Positions 6,503 to 8,764 of a stretch of DNA of 8,764 nucleotides are shown here, in pieces. The stretch's first letter is position 1. Each line of letters begins with the position of its first letter. The notes beneath the pieces are model-generated. The model was not told the origin of the DNA and searched no databases. It saw nothing but the letters and a program-made list of their open reading frames with translations. The translations under genes and the position numbers were made by a program. Source of the DNA: Mageeibacillus sp. UBA3708 (GTDB lineage Bacteria > Bacillota > Clostridia > Saccharofermentanales > Saccharofermentanaceae); NCBI GenBank assembly GCA_002371375.1, contig DFIB01000244.1, positions 1-8,764 of the forward strand, in the 5' to 3' direction.

Positions 6503-7858
6503 TCAGTATCTGAATAATTCTTTGTACAATACCTTTACCGCGTAAGAGCAATATGATTCGGCGACGCCGAACATCATTGAGATCTCTGATGCGCCCTGGT
6601 TGACGATCCTTAAGTTGATACCGGCGTTGCTGAGAGCTGATGCTGCACGCGCCATGATACCTACTGAATTAGCCATTGCTTCACCGACGATCATCAGGAT
6701 GGCAAGGTCTCTCTCGACCTTAATGTCAGTAGCAGCCAGTTCTTTGAGGATCCTGTTGCAGATGACTTCCTGAACTTCCGGAGTGAAATACTTCTTACGG
6801 ACGATAACCGTAACCGTATCGATTCCGGAAGGGATATGCTCGATCGATACGCCTTCCTCCATAAAAATCCTCATAACGTTCCAAAGGAATCCTACCTGCT
6901 GGTTCATCAGGTATTTTTTTATTGTTACAGTGCAGAATCCTTTCTCGCCGGCGATACCTGTAACGAGCGAATCGTAGTGGGTACGCTTGGAAACGATCCA
7001 TGTGCCTTTTGCCGTAGGATTGTTTGTATTCTTGATATTAACGGGTATTCCGCGCACGTAGACGGGAAAGAGGGCATCTTCATGAAGAACGGTAAAACCT
7101 GCATAGGCAAGCTCTCTCATTTCGTCGTATGTAATCTCCGTAATCGGGAAAGGGTTGCTTACCAGTGAAGGATTAACGGCATAAACATTGTCTACATCTG
7201 TCCAGTTCTCATATACTTCAGCGCCCAGGGCACCTGCAAGGATGGAACCTGTAATATCAGAGCCGCCGCGTGAGAATGTGATTATCTGACCTTGCTTTGT
7301 ATAACCGTAGAAACCGGGGAATATATAAAGTGTATCAGGATCATCACGAAGAGTTGAGAGATTGTCGTATGATTCATCGAGTATTACGGCTTTGCCCATG
7401 TCATTATGCTCAAGGAAAAGCCCGCATTCCTTCGGATTGCAGTATTTGGCCTTGTGTCCTGTTGAATTGAGATATCCTGCTACAACGCGTGCGCTTGAAT
7501 CCTCGCCCATGGCCTTGACAGAGTCAAGGTACATAACGGGCTCAACTATCTTGGCTTCCACAACCTCGTTTATCTGCTTGGTTATCGAAGGCATTACATC
7601 CGGTATGTTAAGTTCGTCTGTAATCTCGATGAACCTTCCCATAACTGTCTTGAGAGGCGTTTTGTAATCTCCGCCTGCGATACGTGCCTTGGCTACATCG
7701 ATAAGAAGATCGGTTACCTTGATGTCATCCTTTGTTCTCTTGCCGGGAGCTGATACGACTACGACTTTGCGCTCGGGATCTGACAGGACGATATCGCAGA
7801 CCTTCTGGATCTGGAATGCATTGGCAAGTGAAGAACCTCCGAATTTTGTTACTTTCAT
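6503..7858 (-). CDS. Aspartate kinase (aspartokinase)
   Basis: The cytoplasmic enzyme phosphorylates L-aspartate with ATP to 4-phospho-L-aspartate, the first step to lysine, threonine, methionine and diaminopimelate. The 451-residue product is the usual size for a monofunctional enzyme of the YclM/AK III type. The amino-acid kinase domain (1-~295) shows KFGGSS (5-10), GEDSSA (118-123), FSRGGSDITGS (195-205) and WTDVDNVYAVNP (219-230). Two C-terminal ACT-type domains follow: one with QVGFLWNVMRIFMEEGVSIEHIPSGIDTVTV without long interruption (about 320-352), the other with VGEAMANSVGIMARAASALSNAGIN and NQGASEISMMFGV (about 390-432). These fit feedback control by lysine or threonine, but the effector cannot be read from sequence. 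ATG 7858 is chosen because AAGAGG lies 8 nt upstream; the in-frame GTG at 7867 overlaps that site. The gene stands alone, ends in its own terminator, and is divergent from yqeG. No lysine riboswitch or T-box fits in its short leader. Confidence 0.96.
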   Translation of the reverse strand: MKVTKFGGSSLANAFQIQKVCDIVLSDPERKVVVVSAPGKRTKDDIKVTDLLIDVAKARIAGGDYKTPLKTVMGRFIEITDELNIPDVMPSITKQINEVVEAKIVEPVMYLDSVKAMGEDSSARVVAGYLNSTGHKAKYCNPKECGLFLEHNDMGKAVILDESYDNLSTLRDDPDTLYIFPGFYGYTKQGQIITFSRGGSDITGSILAGALGAEVYENWTDVDNVYAVNPSLVSNPFPITEITYDEMRELAYAGFTVLHEDALFPVYVRGIPVNIKNTNNPTAKGTWIVSKRTHYDSLVTGIAGEKGFCTVTIKKYLMNQQVGFLWNVMRIFMEEGVSIEHIPSGIDTVTVIVRKKYFTPEVQEVICNRILKELAATDIKVERDLAILMIVGEAMANSVGIMARAASALSNAGINLRIVNQGASEISMMFGVAESYCSYAVKVLYKELFRY

Positions 7859-7866
7859 TGTAAACA

Positions 7867-7872
7867 CCTCTT
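7867..7872 (-). promoter_or_regulatory. Ribosome site fixing the aspartokinase start
   Basis: The minus strand reads AAGAGG, 8 nt before ATG 7858. The site overlaps the in-frame GTG at 7867, which argues against that GTG as start. Confidence 0.8.
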
Positions 7873-7911
7873 GTTATTCAGCTTAAACGAATAGATATTA
7901 TCACATTTTGC

Positions 7912-7923
7912 GTAAATATTTAC
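7912..7923. promoter_or_regulatory. Perfect 12-bp palindrome, possible operator
   Basis: GTAAATATTTAC equals its own reverse complement and lies in the 118-nt gap between the divergent aspartokinase and yqeG genes, overlapping the yqeG -35 box. A wider inverted pair CGTAAA (7911-7916) / TTTACG (7934-7939) surrounds part of it. A regulator binding here could affect both genes, but AT-rich palindromes also arise by chance. Confidence 0.35.
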
Positions 7924-7947
7924 TTTTATTCTGTTTACGGATAGAAT
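7919..7947 (+). promoter_or_regulatory. Likely sigma-A promoter of yqeG
   Basis: TTTACT (7919-7924), a 17-nt spacer and TAGAAT (7942-7947) form a good -35/-10 pair. This predicts transcription starting near 7954, about 23 nt before the start codon. Confidence 0.6.
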
Positions 7948-7964
7948 TTTGACATAAAACAATT

Positions 7965-7969
7965 AAGGA
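7965..7969 (+). promoter_or_regulatory. Ribosome site fixing the yqeG start
   Basis: AAGGA lies 7 nt before ATG 7977. It would be too close to the in-frame GTG at 7971. Confidence 0.75.
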
Positions 7970-7976
7970 TGTGCCA

Positions 7977-8474
7977 ATGAATATCTTCAAAGCAATGAAG
8001 CCCGACAGGGTGGAAGATTCCGTTAAGAGCGTTGATCTTAACGACCTAAGAGCAAGAGGGATCACTACGATATTGCTCGATTTCGACAATACGCTGGGGC
8101 CGGATCATGCGGCGGAGCCGGTTGATTTCAGTTATGAATGTGTTGACAACATGAGGAGGGAAGGATTCGCTCTCTGTCTTGTATCCAACGCCAAATCAGG
8201 ACGCTCCGCGAATATTGCAAAGATGCTGGATATCCCGTGCATAACTTACGCTCATAAGCCTAATCCGTCCGGAGTAAGGCGGGCGATGGAGCTTATGAAA
8301 TCAACGATATCCGAGACATGCATGATCGGTGACCAGATCTTTACTGATGTTATTGCGGGAAGACTGGCAGGCTGCTATACGATAATGGTGGAGCGTTATG
8401 GCAAAAAAGAGATATGGTATGTTGCCTTGAAACGTCCTTTTGAACGCATTGTCAGGTTTTTCGGCAGGTTTTGA
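7977..8474 (+). CDS. yqeG: YqeG-family HAD phosphatase
   Basis: A soluble HAD-superfamily (subclass IIIA) protein of 165 residues, the normal length for YqeG. The motifs are in order: DFDNTL (35-40) with the nucleophile Asp35 and acid/base Asp37, VSNA (69-72) as motif II, HKPNP (93-97) supplying the motif III Lys, and GDQIFTD (118-124) as motif IV with Mg2+-binding Asp119 and Asp124. All catalytic residues are present, so it should be an active phosphatase; its physiological substrate is not established to my knowledge. The N-terminal segment IFKAMKPDRVEDSVKSVDLNDLRARGI is typical of the family. It has its own promoter and is followed 66 nt later by efp on the same strand, a neighbourhood common in Firmicutes. 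Confidence 0.93.
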   Translation: MNIFKAMKPDRVEDSVKSVDLNDLRARGITTILLDFDNTLGPDHAAEPVDFSYECVDNMRREGFALCLVSNAKSGRSANIAKMLDIPCITYAHKPNPSGVRRAMELMKSTISETCMIGDQIFTDVIAGRLAGCYTIMVERYGKKEIWYVALKRPFERIVRFFGRF

Positions 8475-8477
8475 GGG

Positions 8478-8506
8478 TTGCAGTATAGAGCGTTTTACAG
8501 TAAAAT
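8478..8506 (+). promoter_or_regulatory. Likely sigma-A promoter of efp
   Basis: TTGCAG (8478-8483), a 17-nt spacer and TAAAAT (8501-8506) lie directly after the yqeG stop. The predicted start near 8513 gives a leader of about 28 nt. No terminator separates yqeG from efp, so read-through could add to expression. Confidence 0.6.
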
Positions 8507-8540
8507 TATTCAGTTATATTACATTTTAAAGGAGAACTTT

Positions 8541-8764
8541 ATGATTAGTGCAGGTGATTTTAGGAACAATATGTGTTTCGAGATGGACGGCCAGGTATAT
8601 CAGGTTGTCGAGTTCCAGCATGTAAAGCCGGGCAAGGGCGCCGCTTTCGTAAGGACGAAGTACAAGAACGTTAAGACAGGTTCTGTGGTAGAGCGTTCTT
8701 TCAACCCTAACGAGAAGTTTGAGCAGGCTCAGCTCGAGAGAAGAGATATGCAGTATCTCTACAA
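8541..8764 (+). CDS. efp: Translation elongation factor P, 3' end missing
   Basis: EF-P binds ribosomes between the P and E sites and relieves stalling at consecutive prolines. The visible 74 codons are the N-terminal KOW-like domain and the start of the second domain: [20 protein letters not shown], then the loop [12 protein letters not shown], whose tip Lys32 is the residue modified in bacterial EF-Ps (in Bacillus subtilis, by 5-aminopentanolylation), ending at RRDMQYLY at the window edge. A strong ribosome site AAAGGAG (8528-8534) lies 6 nt before the ATG. The full protein is normally about 185 residues, so roughly 110 are outside the window. Confidence 0.97.
   Translation, partial: MISAGDFRNNMCFEMDGQVYQVVEFQHVKPGKGAAFVRTKYKNVKTGSVVERSFNPNEKFEQAQLERRDMQYLY

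Noticed and set aside
7859..7976. Lysine riboswitch or T-box before aspartokinase
   Set aside because: The whole gap is 118 nt and shared with a divergent gene; no riboswitch-sized conserved structure or T-box sequence is seen.

Overview
The window looks like a piece of chromosome from a Gram-positive, Clostridia-type bacterium, probably a gut or rumen member of the Oscillospiraceae/Lachnospiraceae sphere; I cannot name a genus. Reasons: strong AGGAG-type ribosome sites, EF-P and YqeG of Firmicutes type, a YclM-like aspartokinase, a secreted beta-helix protein of a kind common in gut Clostridia, and base composition near 50% GC.

Left part (1-1149, +): the 3' end of a membrane protein whose cytoplasmic N-terminal part looks like the end of a PP2C phosphatase domain that has lost metal-binding aspartates. 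It continues through an acidic linker, one membrane helix, an SH3-like domain and a Thr/Pro tail. A good intrinsic terminator follows.

Convergent gap (1150-1727): four tandem copies of a 64-nt unit built around a hairpin (1252-1484), then an AT-rich stretch holding a long imperfect inverted repeat and possibly the start of a decayed transposase gene. A minus-strand gene (1728-2429) ends here. It joins a PAS domain to what looks like the first membrane helices of a CPBP-type intramembrane protease, but stops before any catalytic motif.

Centre (2612-5686, +): a 1024-residue secreted protein with a signal peptide, two glycine-rich beta-helix regions and a C-terminal region typical of Clostridia surface proteins. 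It is followed by a hairpin, then by remnants (5767-6315): the first ~50 residues of a MATE transporter joined to an unrecognised membrane protein whose reading frame changes twice.

Right part (6440-8764): conserved housekeeping genes. Aspartate kinase (minus) has its own GNRA-loop terminator and is divergent from yqeG (plus), with a perfect 12-bp palindrome between them. yqeG is followed by efp, which has its own likely promoter and runs off the window.

The genes do not form one pathway: conserved core genes on the right adjoin a more changeable region with decayed genes, repeats and surface proteins on the left. The best candidates for something undescribed are the 64-nt repeat array and the apparent pseudophosphatase membrane protein.
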